Below, one piece after another: positions 22,506-34,110 of a stretch of DNA of 64,000 bases. Where the stretch lies: positions 102,767,501 to 102,831,500 of the forward strand of contig CM074857.1 of NCBI GenBank assembly GCA_037501455.1, read 5' to 3'. Source of the DNA: Lantana camara (taxonomy: Eukaryota; Streptophyta; Magnoliopsida; Lamiales; Verbenaceae). How positions within the stretch are numbered: the stretch's first letter is position 1; the number at the start of each line of letters is the position of its first letter. A program made the position numbers and the translations under genes. The notes beneath the pieces were generated by a model. It was given only the letters and a program-made list of their open reading frames with translations, ran no database searches and was not told the DNA's origin.

Positions 22506-22803
22506 GGATTAATTTTTTTTTTTTTTCATCTCAATCTTTGGGGTGTTTTGCATTTTAGTACTCAAATTTGAAATTTTACATTTTAGTATTCACCCTTTGG
22601 ATTTTTTTTGTATTTAAATGCCCAATTTCAGATCCGGGCATTAAAAAAATAACACATGTTTTGCACTTATTGGTTGGATTTGAAATTAGGCACCTAATTG
22701 AAATAAAATTCAAAGGCTGGGTACCAAAGTGTAAAATTTCAAAAGTTGGGTGCTAAAGTGCAAAACACCCCAAAAAGTTGGAATGCAAAAATAGATTAAC
22801 CCT
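22506..22803. mobile_element. MITE with long terminal inverted repeats
   Basis: The left part GGATTAAT ... GGGGTGTTTTGCATTTTAG and the right part mirror each other for roughly 100 bp, the right terminus being GATTAACCCT. Total about 298 bp, no coding capacity. Flanks both contain AAAAAACA, a possible 8-bp target duplication, but in A-rich sequence this is weak. Confidence 0.7.
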
Positions 22804-23190
22804 AAAAAAAACAATACGACATGACATAATAAAATAATAGGTGAAAAAAATTTAATACGACATGACATAATAAATAATATTTTCGAACATATTCGTATAA
22901 TAGAAGAGTTGGATCATATGTGACGATCACATTATTTTTATTTAAATTCACTCGACTGAACTCAATCGATCATATAAATTTATTGAATACTTTTGTATAA
23001 TTTAAATATATATAAGGGAGTTAGGCATAGTCAATATTCTTGGAATATATATATGTTGTTTGCCACAAAGCTAAGCGACATGGATGCAAAGAGCCTGTCT
23101 GTAAAATATCATGCCCAATTAGCATAAGCCTGAAAATATTGAGCCTCCCAAAATCAGCCCAACAACAAAAAAATTGGTTGAAGAGTAACA
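22804..23190. other. AT-rich intergenic stretch
   Basis: No gene seen. AATACGACATGACATAATAAA occurs twice, near 22813 and 22854. The rest is unremarkable. Confidence 0.5.
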
Positions 23191-23490
23191 CAATCGAGTT
23201 AAGCGTTTTAGTCGGTGTTTTCAAAACCGGACGATTGTGCTACGTTGTATAATTCAATAAAGGGATATATACAAAGTCTAATACTACGAGTTAAAGTTTT
23301 AAGCAGTGTTTTCAAAATCGGATCGATTGTGCTACTTTGTATAAATCTCAATAAAGGGATATGTACAAAGTCTAAAACTACAAGTTAGAGTGTTAGGTGT
23401 GTTTGTGCTACTTTGTATAAATCTCAATAAAAGGATATATACAAAGTCTAAAACTACGAGTTAGAGTTTTAGGCGGTGTTTATCAAATAG
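23190..23490 (+). repeat. Degenerate minisatellite, about 3.5 units
   Basis: A unit of roughly 80-110 bp recurs: GAGTTAGAGTTTTAGGCGGTG, a TTGTGCTACTTTGTATAAAT segment, and AATAAAGGGATATATACAAA, ending GTCTAAAACTAC. Units differ by substitutions and one internal loss. No coding role. Confidence 0.8.
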
Positions 23491-23494
23491 ATAA

Positions 23495-23890
23495 TATATA
23501 TCCCTTTATTGAGATCTTTTTATTATTATTCTTTTTGTTCGTAGGGTTGAGTTTTCTACTTTGTATATATTTCTTTATTGAGTTTTTTATTTAGTATTTT
23601 GTATATATTCTTTTTTATTTTAGGGATGAGTTTTCTACTTTGTATATATCTCTTTCTCTTTTTATTTTAGGGTTGAGTTTTCTACTCTGTATATATGTCC
23701 TTCCATTTGCCACCGCTTTATAAGTTGAGTTTTCTATTTTATATATATCTCTTTCTCTTTGTGGTCGCTTTATAAGTTGATTTTTCTACTTTGTACTTTG
23801 TATATATCCCGCTTTATAAGTTGAGTTTTCTACTTTAAACTTTGTATATATCTCTTTCTCTTTGTGGCTGCTTTGTATAGTTGTCTACGC
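23495..23890 (+). repeat. Degenerate tandem repeat, GAGTTTTCTACTTTGTATATAT type
   Basis: The core TTTTCTACTTTGTATATAT recurs about seven times with CTCTTTCTCTTTGTGG and CGCTTTATAAGT spacers. The CTTTGTATAT core is shared with the array just before it, and ATATATCCCTTTATTGAG at the junction is the complement of the first array's motif, so the two arrays probably have one origin with an inversion. Confidence 0.7.
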
Positions 23891-23962
23891 ATAATAAAAT
23901 TATTCTCCAATTTTCAATCTTAATCTTCTCTCCACCTAAATCCACTTTTCTTCAAATATATG

Positions 23963-25155
23963 TGTAATATAATTTCCGTGATAATTAAATAATTAAACAC
24001 AAGAAAATAATCACAAATAAATTTTATTGATTTATTTGAATTTTGCGGGTACAATCTCTAATTTATTCCTCTGATTCTTCCTACAAGAATTTGTTGAAGG
24101 TTTGAAACGCCTTTGTTGACTTTGGAGTTTCGATCTTCCGTTGGATTTGATTTGCTTCTTTGAAAATGTTAATCGCGGGTCTTTCGACTTGATCACGAAT
24201 TAAATGTCTTGATTTGATGAACACCGAAGAACACGCCGATGAACACCTTTGATATTGATTTGAGTTTGATTTGAATTTGTTGAGGAGCAACGCCGAAATC
24301 TGGATTTGATGCTTTGATTGCGGATTGAACGCCTCAGTTTGTTGACTTTCTCGAAGAACCCCGAAGAACACGCTTGGAGCACCTTCGAATTTGATTTGAG
24401 AAAAACGCCGGATTCGCGGACTTGACGTCTTGTTGCGGATCAGACGCTTCGATTTGGTTGATTTCCACGAAGAACGCGAAGAACACGCTTGAATCTTGCT
24501 TTGATCTTTGAGGAGAGCAACGCCGAAACACCACTTCGATGCCTTGATGCCGGATCAAACGTCGTTGATGCTGACTTCTACGAAGAACGCCGTTGAAGAT
24601 GCCGAAGAACACCGAAGATGCTGAAGAACACCAGAGAGCTTCTTTCTCTTGCTTTGTGGCTTGCTCCTTTGCTTCTCCAAATTGTGTGAATTGTGTTAAA
24701 GAATGCCTCTATTTATAGGCGTAGGGTGGAACTTGTGATAATTATCCCTTAATTAATTAATTCATTTATTAAAGGGATAATATCAAGTTTATTTATTTAT
24801 TTATTACTTTAATATAAATTTATATTAAAGAAAATAAATAAATGACATATGTCTTGACTTGATTGGTCCACGTGTTAAAACATGCCGCATGTCATCACTT
24901 GATTGGTCATCACCATTTGAACTGCAAGGCTTGATTTGATTGGCCGGAACACCTCAATTTTGACACATGTCAATACTTGATTTGATGACAAAATAAATAT
25001 TAAAATTATCAAATAAATCAATTTATTTAAATATTTTATGGATTTTAATTTAATATTTATCCAAAAAATATAAAAATAGAATGAATTAAATTTGATAATT
25101 AATATTCAATTTCATATGTGTCACATTTTAATTCGACGAAAATAATTCGTCTACA
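23963..25155 (-). repeat. Gypsy-B 3' LTR
   Basis: 1,193 bp, aligned with 38433-39575 throughout. On the minus strand it begins TGTAGACGAATTATTTTCGTC. Contains an internally repetitive AACACGCTTG / AACGCCG region (24200-24630). A polypurine tract (GAAGTGGGGGCATT on the minus strand, about 25156-25169) adjoins its start. Confidence 0.92.
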
Positions 25156-25307
25156 AATGCCCCCACTTCAAAGCTCGGCGAAAGACGTGCCAAGTGTCGC
25201 GTCGGCGAATTTGAAGTATTTGATTTAAAATCTTCGAATTTGGAATAACCTTGGACGCCATTGATCGTTGGAACTAGACTTGAAATTATGCCATCATGTG
25301 ACATAAA

Positions 25308-25724
25308 GTATACTAGCAATTTTGCACATTCTATGCATGTGCAAATAAAAAATAATTATTATATAAATATATTAAAATTGAAAAGTTTTTATTAAATATA
25401 TACTCTATAATTTTTAATATAATCATTAATTTATGATAAATAAATAAATAAGTAAGATAAGATAATGTCATATTAATAATTATAAAAATTTAAATTATAA
25501 GTAAAGTGATAAAAATTATAATTAAAAAAAATACAACCAATAAGAAAGAAAAGAGAAACTAAGAAGAGAAGTGATGAAATAGAAAAAAGAAATTAACAGG
25601 ACGTGAAAGAGATAAAGTTGGATAAAAGATAAATAAATAAAAAGAAAAAGAAAAAAAAAAAGAGGATACCAAGAGACCAAAACGGTTACAACTTGGGTCT
25701 CACGATTAATATATAGTATAGATA
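25308..25724. repeat. Short dispersed repeat, copy 1
   Basis: Begins GTATACTAGCAATTTTGCACATTCTATGC-like and ends CACGATTAATATATAGTATAGATA-like; a relative with the same ends lies at 41378-41684. Interior AT-rich and non-coding. The shared TATACTA / TAGTATA ends suggest a small non-autonomous element inserted in Gypsy-B between the 3' LTR and the PMD gene promoter. Confidence 0.55.
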
Positions 25725-26217
25725 ACCAATTTATTTAAAGAAACATACTAGCCAACAGAATGCATATACCCCATCTTTGGACTTGAATAATCTTCATTTT
25801 TGTTTCCAAGAGATCATGGCTAAACAAACGAACCCAATCCTTTTTTATCTAAATTCTTGGGCCGAATATTAAATTACACTTAGGAGAAGCCCACCACATA
25901 AACACTTACCTATGACAAATCCAATTGCAAAGGAGTGTTTACGCTGGGTTGGAATTTGGGGCCCAATGATTAACGTGAATAGTGGTTGAATTGCCCACGC
26001 ATTACAACATTTTAATTTAGGCAACTCTAATGTTCAGCATATATCCTTTTCGTCTTCACCGTTGTCTGTACGTCTTCTTCTCAGAAACGATTTGCTCTGA
26101 GATTTTCCCGTATCTTGAATTTAAGATTCAATTCAATCTTGGACTGTGGCCATGACGAGTGGAGTCCTAATAGGACTGGATTTCCTCAATACAGATGGAC
26201 TCTTTCATTAGAGATTC

Positions 26218-26225
26218 TATATAAG
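26218..26225 (+). promoter_or_regulatory. TATA box for the PMD gene of Gypsy-B
   Basis: TATATAAG in the context TTCTATATAAGCACGC, plus strand, 760 bp upstream of the PMD start codon. An untranslated first exon and an intron ending in a long T-rich tract with acceptor GATTCGTAG (about 26976) fit a start here. Confidence 0.55.
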
Positions 26226-26799
26226 CACGCTGAATCATAGTATAATCATCACAGTTAGAACTTCCAAGTCCCAATCGTAGTGCAGCGTAGCAACGAGAAT
26301 TCTGAATTAGGACTATATTACTGATCCATCAGATTAAAGAACATCAAACCGTAGGCTAATATCTTTTCTTTTGTCGTTGTTGGTTGTCTTCTTCAAACAT
26401 TATATGTTCCTTCTTTTGCAACTCTTACGCTCACAATATGTTTGCGAAATTTTCTCAGAGAGTCTGCTTGAAGAAGAGCTCCTATTCTGACGACATCCAT
26501 CAGAATCAACACAGGTTTCTTCTTCTATACCCACGGCTGAGTCACGTCTGACTTGCTCTCATTCAACTCGTATTTCTGCCTACTTTTGCCTTCTCATCGT
26601 CGCATCGTCAATCATAAAGGCTCTCCGATCAACTTTTCTTAGCCGTATACCGCTCTGCTTTGCAATATACCAAAATTCAAAGAACGATGCAAGGAGAAAC
26701 ATGAATTCTTGTTTCAAACTTAGGGAAAGCAACCTTGGTTGAACTGCTTGCCGCATTAATTTATTTGGCTTGAAGGAACAGGGACCCTTTTTTCGTTTT

Positions 26800-26880
26800 T
26801 TTTAAGAAAAACAGTTCATCATAGATCTCAGTTATCTAGTTAGCCCGACGTGGGTTCGAACCCCACACTCTCATAAATAT
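26800..26880 (+). repeat. tRNA-related (SINE-like) fragment
   Basis: ATCTCAGTTATCTAGTTAG resembles an RNA polymerase III A box, and GGGTTCGAACCC downstream is a perfect B-box stem-loop. There is no full cloverleaf or matching acceptor stem, so it is not a tRNA gene. A (TA)n and T-rich tail follows, as in some SINEs. It lies in the predicted 5' intron of the PMD gene. Confidence 0.4.
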
Positions 26881-28501
26881 ATATATATATTTTTTGGCAC
26901 ATATTTGACAATCCACCTAACTTTGTTTTGTTTTGTTTTTTTTTTTGTTTTTTTTGTTTTTTTTTTCGATTCGTAGGTAATCATGGTGCACTACAAAGAT
27001 GTCACTCTCGCCTTTGGAGTCAAACAATTGGTGATCCTTGACGACGAGAAGCAAAAGCTTGAGACGGGCACGAAGTTGGCGGTTTATCCTTGTCTCACCG
27101 GACCATATGCGGGCGATCGGGGAAAGGTGACGGTGCCCTTTCGCGTCAAGGAGTGGTCATACCGAATCAAGTTGAGCAAAGCGTCGCACGTGTGGGGTTT
27201 TGGAAGCAGGTCATCATCAACACTCAAATGATCCGGCTCATCTACTGACGCTAGGGCAAAGCATCATCGAAGGCAATGTGAAGTGGAGAGACGACCTTCG
27301 GTTCAATGGCGAGTTCCACTATGTTGCCGGATATTGGGAATGGACCGAGGACATACTCAGCCGGTGCAAGGACAAGCTGCAGTCAACCCAAATATACAGC
27401 TCGGTGCGCGCCTCACTGTTCATCTATGACGGCAACTCGGAGATTATGAAGGCGTTCTGCGAAGCATGGTGTCCTGCAACCAACACTCTTTTGACGTCAA
27501 ACGGCGAGTTGTCTATATCGATCTGGGATTTATACTCTTTGGCGGGTCTCCCAATGACGGGTCTTCTCTACGACGAAGTGGTCCCCGATGCAAAGGAACT
27601 CACCGAGAAAGGCGAATTCGGAAAGAGATATGCCCCCTCTAGTTGCCAATACTTGTTCCACGCCTATCACTTGCTGCGAAAGGATGTTCATGGCGGTCAA
27701 GTTTCCATCAAGGCCTGGGTGAGCTTTTGGTGCAAAAAGGCGAAGAAGTATGTCCAAGACGAATCAACCCAATGCCCACTTGGTGACTACGGACCTCATG
27801 AAGCTTGGAATACCGCAGAAGAGAGGTTGTTTGCTAGATTCGGACTCGACGGGAACAGAAGGGAAGATACTTATTTGGCGGCGTTCATAGCTTGTTGGCT
27901 TTGTCTCTTCGTCCTTCCAACAGAAAGCGTCGACTTCATACGTCCAAGTACTTTCAAGATGGCGAGCGTCATAGCAAGCGGCTTCAAGGTTGATTTGGCT
28001 ATTCCGGTCTTGGCAAGCATCTATCGCGGTTTGAATAAGATATCAGCATCCGCCCAACCAACTCAGGTTCATGCTCCATTTCCAGTTCACTTCGTCTATG
28101 GTTGGCTAGCACACTACTTCAAGACGCATCGCCAAGCTTATCAAGACATCCGTGGTCCGGAAATGATGCGGTTTTCTGGTGAGAGAGGGGTAAAGGATTA
28201 TGATGCGAGGGAGGCCCGTAAGAAAATCCACAAGGCGGAGCTCGTGGCTTGGAATTGCAATGCGATGAAGCTCCGCAAGAAGTTCCGTTATACTGACAAT
28301 GGGGAAGGCTCAGAGGAGGAGCACAACTACTTTATGTCAATTCGATCTTGCTACCTACCTTTGAGACAAGGAGATCGTTTCATCATCGAGCCATACAGTC
28401 TTCACCGTTTTGCTCGTCAGTTCGGGTTTTATCAAGTGGTACCCGGAGTTCTTAAGAATGATTTTCGTGATGCTTCTCTAGACAAAGGACTCAACCATTG
28501 G

Positions 28502-30417
28502 TGTTGGAAAACACGAATCAGAAAGCAGCGAAATTTAAAAAATTTCCCAACAAAAGGATCTTGGACTCGCAATCGTGTAACCAAATTCGTAGAGATAAGA
28601 AACTTACTTTTCTATTATTCTTTCTTGAAGCGTTTCAAGCCACCCAAGAACGCTCTTCTCGCGACTTGATCCCCTCTCCTTGGTAAAGCTCGAATCTTCA
28701 AACTTCTAACTTGAAGCTCTCTAGAGATAGTCCACCAACTTGACTACAATCTAACTAGTAAGGATGCTAGTTCTCTAGTTAGTGTTTAGGCTTAACCTAG
28801 GGTTTCGTTTTTCTTGGAGAAAGGATGGTGTTCAACACATGAACCAAAAGAATTGTCAATTAGCTCTAAGGGGAGCTCGAGCTCCCCTATTTATAATAAA
28901 GGAAGGACCGAAAATCCTAGTCCTTATGGGCTAGGGTTTTGGTCTCTCTCTCCTATTACTTGATCATCAAGTAATTTTGACTTTGAATTCAAATTCAAAT
29001 CAACTTTCAAGAGAGCTAAAAATATCCAAACTATTTTTGGATAATTTTTTTACTTTATTTATTTAAAATAAATAACTTATTTTATCTAATTAATTAATTC
29101 ATAATTAATTAACTAGATTATTTTTCTCCAAAATAAAACTTTCTAAGTAATTCAAAATTAAACCAAAGTCTATTAAATAATTAATCACATTAATTATTTA
29201 ACACATAAATAAATATACACATATATTTACACACGTGTGAGACACGTGTCACTCACGTGAGCCACACGTGTGGAACCCTCTTGACCCGATTAACTCGTTT
29301 AATCATTTTAAAGCCTCAACTCATGTAACCAAGTTGTTGTGTGTGACCCTCTAGGTTCTCAATTCAATTAGCAGTGACCCTAATTAATTAATTCACTAAT
29401 TAATTAATCAGTCCACAGATTAAACGACCATAGTCTAGCAACAGGTCTTTAACCCCTAGCTGAATTGGAATGTTCGGATTCGACAGAACCTTTAAGTCAT
29501 TGATTCATGTGAGATACAATCCTCCTACTTACTATCTCTCAACCAAGATCTAGGGTAAGGGAATAATCAGAACCCTAATAATCCGGTCTTAAAGCTAAGT
29601 GCCTTTCATATCCATTTGATCTCAATCCAAGAAACCTTTTCTTGATGTCTTGATCTAATGCCTTGGCCAAGGACTCCATATGGCATATGAATGACTTACA
29701 CAATAAGAGATCACCTTGCAAATGCAAGTGTAGGTCCTTTCTTGATTCTCATTCACTTTCATGAATCACTTGTGCAGCCCCAGCATAAGCCTTGAATCAG
29801 TTGTCTAAGGCGACACCCTTTAAAGCTTATACCTAAGACTACAGAGTTAACTCATAAAGTGACAAGGAACCTCAAGTCTAAGGATCAATTAATCACATCA
29901 ATGACTCCTAAGATATTTTCTAATCTGGAAGTTTCTATTTCCTGAAATAGAAACTTCATTTCCCATTTAGGAATGTTCTCACACGGGGCACCTCAGTGAA
30001 CTTACTTATTAAAGTAAGCACCCTCATGTATCACGCATGTATCAACTATACACTTTGCACCTCCATGAAACAAGGTGGTCCTTCTTAAGGGCGTGATCCC
30101 ACAAGCAAGCCTTAGAGGAGTCAGGTTGACACTCCCACTGTCTGTAGGACTCATCGGCTTGGAGTATTTTACTAATCATGACTTATGTGATATAGGGCTC
30201 GTTTCATGAACCATTTCACTTAAATGGTAGAGTCCTAAAGTCATCAGGATTAGGGGAGTTCTCATACATGCACAGATAAAGTAAACGCATACCAAACAAG
30301 AGAATATAAAGAAGTGTTGCCTCAATTCGTTATTTCATTCAAAGATTGTCTGTGATTATAATAAGGAAAAACACAAAGCGGATATATAATCGGCTTTCTA
30401 GGGCACTATTCCTAACA
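28502..30417 (-). mobile_element. Solo LTR of the Copia-A family
   Basis: 1,916 bp with TGTTGGAAAAC...CCTAACA ends as in Copia-A, flanked by perfect ATTGG duplications (28497-28501 and 30418-30422). No internal region remains, so it arose by recombination between the two LTRs. More divergent from the Copia-A LTRs than they are from each other, with small deletions around 28890-29230. It interrupts the PMD exon. Confidence 0.95.
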
Positions 30418-30728
30418 ATTGGCGCGTGTGCACTTTATCGAATTCTATGGATGGAGTGGTCTTTCCCCCAACAACTGCGGCTGTTAAGAAGTTGTGTGCC
30501 AAGAGCTATACGGAATGGTGGTCGAGAACTCACGGCAACTTCTTTGATGACAACATCATGAAATTGATCAATGTGGAAGTCGCCCCAATCCAAGTTGAGA
30601 AAGTTAATCAGATTGGAGGAGAAAAGAGAAAGACTTCCCCCGTCCCTTTGGCAAAGAGTGAAAGTGGCACTGCAGATCGTCATTGGAAGAGGCCAAAAAA
30701 GTGTGATAAGATTTCAGCTGGTGAAAAG

Positions 30729-30808
30729 GTAGTTTCCTCCCTCTTCTTTTCATCGTTCTTCAATACTTTTCTATTCTTCTTTAAACATCAAACGTGTTTC
30801 ACTTGCAG
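30729..30808 (+). other. Predicted intron in the PMD gene
   Basis: Donor GAAAAG|GTAGTT, acceptor TTTCACTTGCAG|TTGAAAG, 80 nt, pyrimidine-rich. Removing it joins two open frames in phase 0 between the basic segment and the coiled coil. Confidence 0.7.
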
Positions 30809-31588
30809 TTGAAAGAGGAACCTCTTAAAGCTGATGATGTGGAGTCTCAAGGATCGATCCTCAGGCTGGTTCTTTTGGAGACAGGTCGTATTTCTGAAGG
30901 AGAGGAGCAATCCAAAACACTCGTGATATCCGAAGAAAAACAAATGCCTCGGCATCCCGCAGTCTCAGTTTTCCAAGCATCCACATTTGTCGCCACTCAA
31001 AAACAGCAATTTGTCAAGGTGATGTGGGGCAATCTCCTCCAGAAGATAGAGAGTGTTCCACTTGACTTCATTTCATCCCTCAAGGATGAGGTTCAATCGG
31101 CGTTGAATGATGTTAAGGGTTTTGACGAGCCTTTTGTTTCTGCTGTCGAGAAGTCATTGGCGATTTTGTTTGCCAAGGCAACTGCTTATGATGAGGCGAG
31201 GTCTGCAGCTTCTGGAGAGACTTCAAAAGATTGGCTTTCTCAGCAGTTGAGCGAATCAAGGGATCGACTCGCCAGTGCCCAAGCCGAAGAAGCAGCTGGG
31301 GCAAATCAAGTTAAGGCAACTGAGAAGAAGTTGAAGTCTGTTACGAAGAAACTTGCCAACTTGACAAAACAGAAGGAAGATTTGTTACTTTCATTGGGGC
31401 AACATCAACTCCTTTACGAGAATGGTCAGTCTCTAGTTCAGACTATCAGCAAAGAGATCGAGACCCTTGAGAAGACTCCTCCATTGGATGACGACATTGC
31501 CCTCAAGGCGTTCAAAGCTGTGGAAGATTCACTAACACTTCTGAAGGTGCCGAAGGAAGACTTGAAGAATTTGAGCCCCTCCCCTTGA

Positions 31589-32127
31589 TAGTTTAGGATG
31601 CTTTTACTTTTTTTTTGTCTAGTTTAATGAACCTTGTCAATTTTGAGATCATTTAATAAAGATTTTATCTGCTTTATTCCAATCTCGTATGCATTTTTTT
31701 TTTCTGTTTCAGTAGTCCATAACTTCTTTGCACTTCTTTTGATTTGTTTAACTTGAAGAATAAAGTTTTCAACAAGAGAAACATGACTTAACGGACAATC
31801 TTGACTGAACTTAGTTAATTTCTAAGCTGCCTACGTACCCCGGTGAAGGGATCAAGTCATAACGTAGTTCAAGGGAAAAACTTCTTTTAAGAAGATTTGG
31901 GGGGCCGTTCACAGTTTATACTTATGCGGGCCAGGAGTATTCAAAGTTTAACCACCCTGAACAAGAGTGGGGAATTTCTAATTTAGCCACATGAAATACC
32001 ATCAGTGGAGTAAGTTAGCAGTTTATCCACATACTTTACTATTGGTTGTTACCGTACATACTTTATACTCATATGGGTCAGGAGCGACATGCAGTTTAGG
32101 CTCGTGCGTCGAGGAGCAATCTTCAAC
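31589..32127. other. Spacer between convergent PMD gene and Gypsy-B integrase
   Basis: About 540 bp without a gene. TTTAATAAAGATTTTATC near 31650 is a plausible poly(A) signal region for the PMD gene. The segment 31820-32110 has recurring words (CAGTTTA, GCGGGCCAGGAG / GGGTCAGGAG). Confidence 0.5.
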
Positions 32128-34110
32128 TTATGCATAGTAGCGTTTCAAGAACTTCCCGTTTATGGGACCAATTCTCAGACCATCTTCGGCGATTAGCCTG
32201 TAAGCGCCGTTTGTGTAAACTTCCTTCACAACATATGGACCATCCCATTTGGAGATGAACTTATTCCCCGTTCGATGAGTAGTGATGATTGGCCTTCTCA
32301 CAGCAAACACCAAATCCCCAACTTGGAACGAACGAGTCCTCACTTTTTTGTTGAATGACTTGGAGAGACGAGCTTGATAGCACTCGAGCCTTTGTTGAGC
32401 CTCCAGCCTCTTCTCATCGAGCTCCTCCAACTCTTCAAGTCGTAGCCGAGCATTTTCATCTTGGGTTAGATCTTCTTGAATTGCTATCCTTAGCGATGGA
32501 ATTTGTTGTTCAAGGGGAACAACGGCTTCGACACCGTACACCAACACATAAGGGGTCGCTTGGGTAGGTGTTCTATAGGTGGTTCGGTAAGCCCACAAAG
32601 CTTCTCCAATCCTTTCGTGCCAATCTCATTTCGACTTGGAAACCACCTTCTTCAGCAAACTGCATAGAGTTTTATTGAAAGTTTCGGCAAGACCGTTGGT
32701 AGCGTCGTTGTACATTGAAGACTTTCTTTGCTTGAATCCGAACTTCAGGCAGAGTTTATCTATCAAGCTATTGCTGAATGGCTTCCCATTATCCGTGATG
32801 ATATAACGAGGTACGCCATAGCGGAAGATGATGTTTATTCGGATGAAGTCAGCGACATTCTCCTTCTTCACTTCTTTTAGAGGAACTGCTTCCGCCCACT
32901 TGGAGAAATAATCAGTTGCAGCCAAAATGTAGAGATGGCCGGCAGAAGACTTCGTTATGGGGCCTACCACATCCAATCCCCAAGCATCGAAAGGCCATGA
33001 GGCAACCGTCGGATGTAACGGTTCGGGTGGTTGGTGAATGAAGTTAGCGTGAAACTGACAAGCTTGACATCGTTGTGCGTATTCTATGCAGTCTTTCACC
33101 ATTGTTGGCCAATAGTATCCCATTCTTTTTATGCGAAAGTGCAGCTTTGGGCCCGACTGATGAGCACCACATACTCCGGAGTGCGCTTCTTCCATGGCTT
33201 GGTTTGCTTCGTCTTCACCCAAACACCTCAAGAAGACTCTATCGAACGAGCGTCGGTAGAGCGTACCTTTAAAGTAGATGAATCGAGCTGAGCGTCGTCG
33301 CACATCAACTCTCTGTCGCGGATCGTTGGGCAACTTTTCATATTTGAGATAGTCAACAAGGGGTTGTCGCCAATCCTCCTTTTCGACTTCGAACACTTCG
33401 ACAAAGTGATTTTCTTCTTCTTCGAAATCTTCATCATCGAAGATTGGAGGTATAACCCAATTCTTGCAAACCGACACTTGAGTTTCCTTCTCCGGCATCG
33501 CCAATGTAGAAGCAAGTTTCGCCAATGCATCCGCTTGCTTGTTCTCTTTTCTAGGCACGTGTTCGATCTTCACATCTCCGAGCCATCCCATTAGCATTTT
33601 AGCATAGTTAACATAGGGGATCAATTCAGGCTTTTTGACGTCGTACGAGCCTTCCAATTGATTGACCACCAGCTTTGAGTCTCCATATATTCTAAGATGC
33701 AACTGTTTTATATCGACCGCTACTTCCAACCCAAGTATGAGAGCTTGATATTCGGCGACGTTGTTGGAACATTTATGTGTTAAGGTGAAGGAATATGGTA
33801 GAACCTCCCTATCGGACGTGATGAATACAACTCCGGTACGGGCTCCTTCTCTATGTGAAGCTCCGTCAAAGAACATCTTCCAAGGGGGAGTGACCTCGAC
33901 TAGAAGTGCGTCTTCATCAGGCAAGTCATCAGACAATTCCCATTCAGCGGGTATAGGGTGGTCAGCCAAGAAGTCAGCCATAACTTGTCCTTTCACCGGG
34001 GTTTGGGGGATATAAACGATCTCGAACAGCTGAAGTTGGAGATACCATCTTGTGAGTCTATCTGAAAGCACCGGTCTTGACATGACGTATTTTACCGGGT
34101 TTGCCTTCTA
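32128..34110 (-). pseudogene. Gypsy-B archaeal-type RNase H and integrase
   Basis: Read on the minus strand from about 34110: LSDRLTRWYLQLQLFE (end of the first RNase H), then a second RNase H with WKMFFDGASHREGA, NNVAEYQALILGLE and IYGDSKLVVNQLEG. The integrase zinc region is HSGVCGAHQ ... CQACQFHANF; the core has GLDVVGPI, IITDNGKPF and the glutamate of NGLAETFNK. The C-terminal domain has FQVGDLVFAVRRP and KWDGPYVVKEV and ends KFLKRYYA at 32128. A single in-frame TGA at 32628-32626 separates the two open halves, just before the intact LWAYRTT motif. This is the best preserved pol segment of Gypsy-B. Confidence 0.9.

Larger units (their letters stand above)
26983..31588 (+). pseudogene. Plant mobile domain (PMD) gene on the opposite strand of Gypsy-B
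   Basis: Starts MVHYKDVTLAFGVK at 26983; a frame break occurs between about 27195 and 27260. The open frame to 28501 then carries the PMD, the domain of MAIN/MAIL-type and transposon-borne 'aminotransferase-like' proteins: AFCEAWCPATNTL, GELSISIWDLYSLAGLPM, CQYLFHAYHLL, AWVSFWCKK, TYLAAFIACWLCLFVLP, RPSTFKMASVIASG, VHFVYGWLAHYFKTH, PYSLHRFARQFGFYQ. A solo LTR (28502-30417) interrupts it; the PMD end resumes at 30423 (YTEWWSRTHGNFFDDNI), followed by a basic segment (KRPKKCDK), an intron at 30729-30808 (AAAAG|GTAGTT to CTTGCAG|TTG) and a coiled coil (ATEKKLKSVTKKLANLTKQ) ending at 31588. Apart from these breaks it is better preserved than pol on the other strand. Host PMD proteins act in the nucleus in silencing and genome stability; a role here is inferred only. 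Confidence 0.88.

Noticed and set aside
24081..24612. Minus-strand frames with repeated RRCSS / FFGIF words
   Set aside because: They read the internally repetitive U5/R part of the Gypsy-B LTR and recur at 38659-39072 for the same reason.
26830..26870. tRNA gene
   Set aside because: Only the T-arm is convincing; no acceptor or anticodon stem can be formed.
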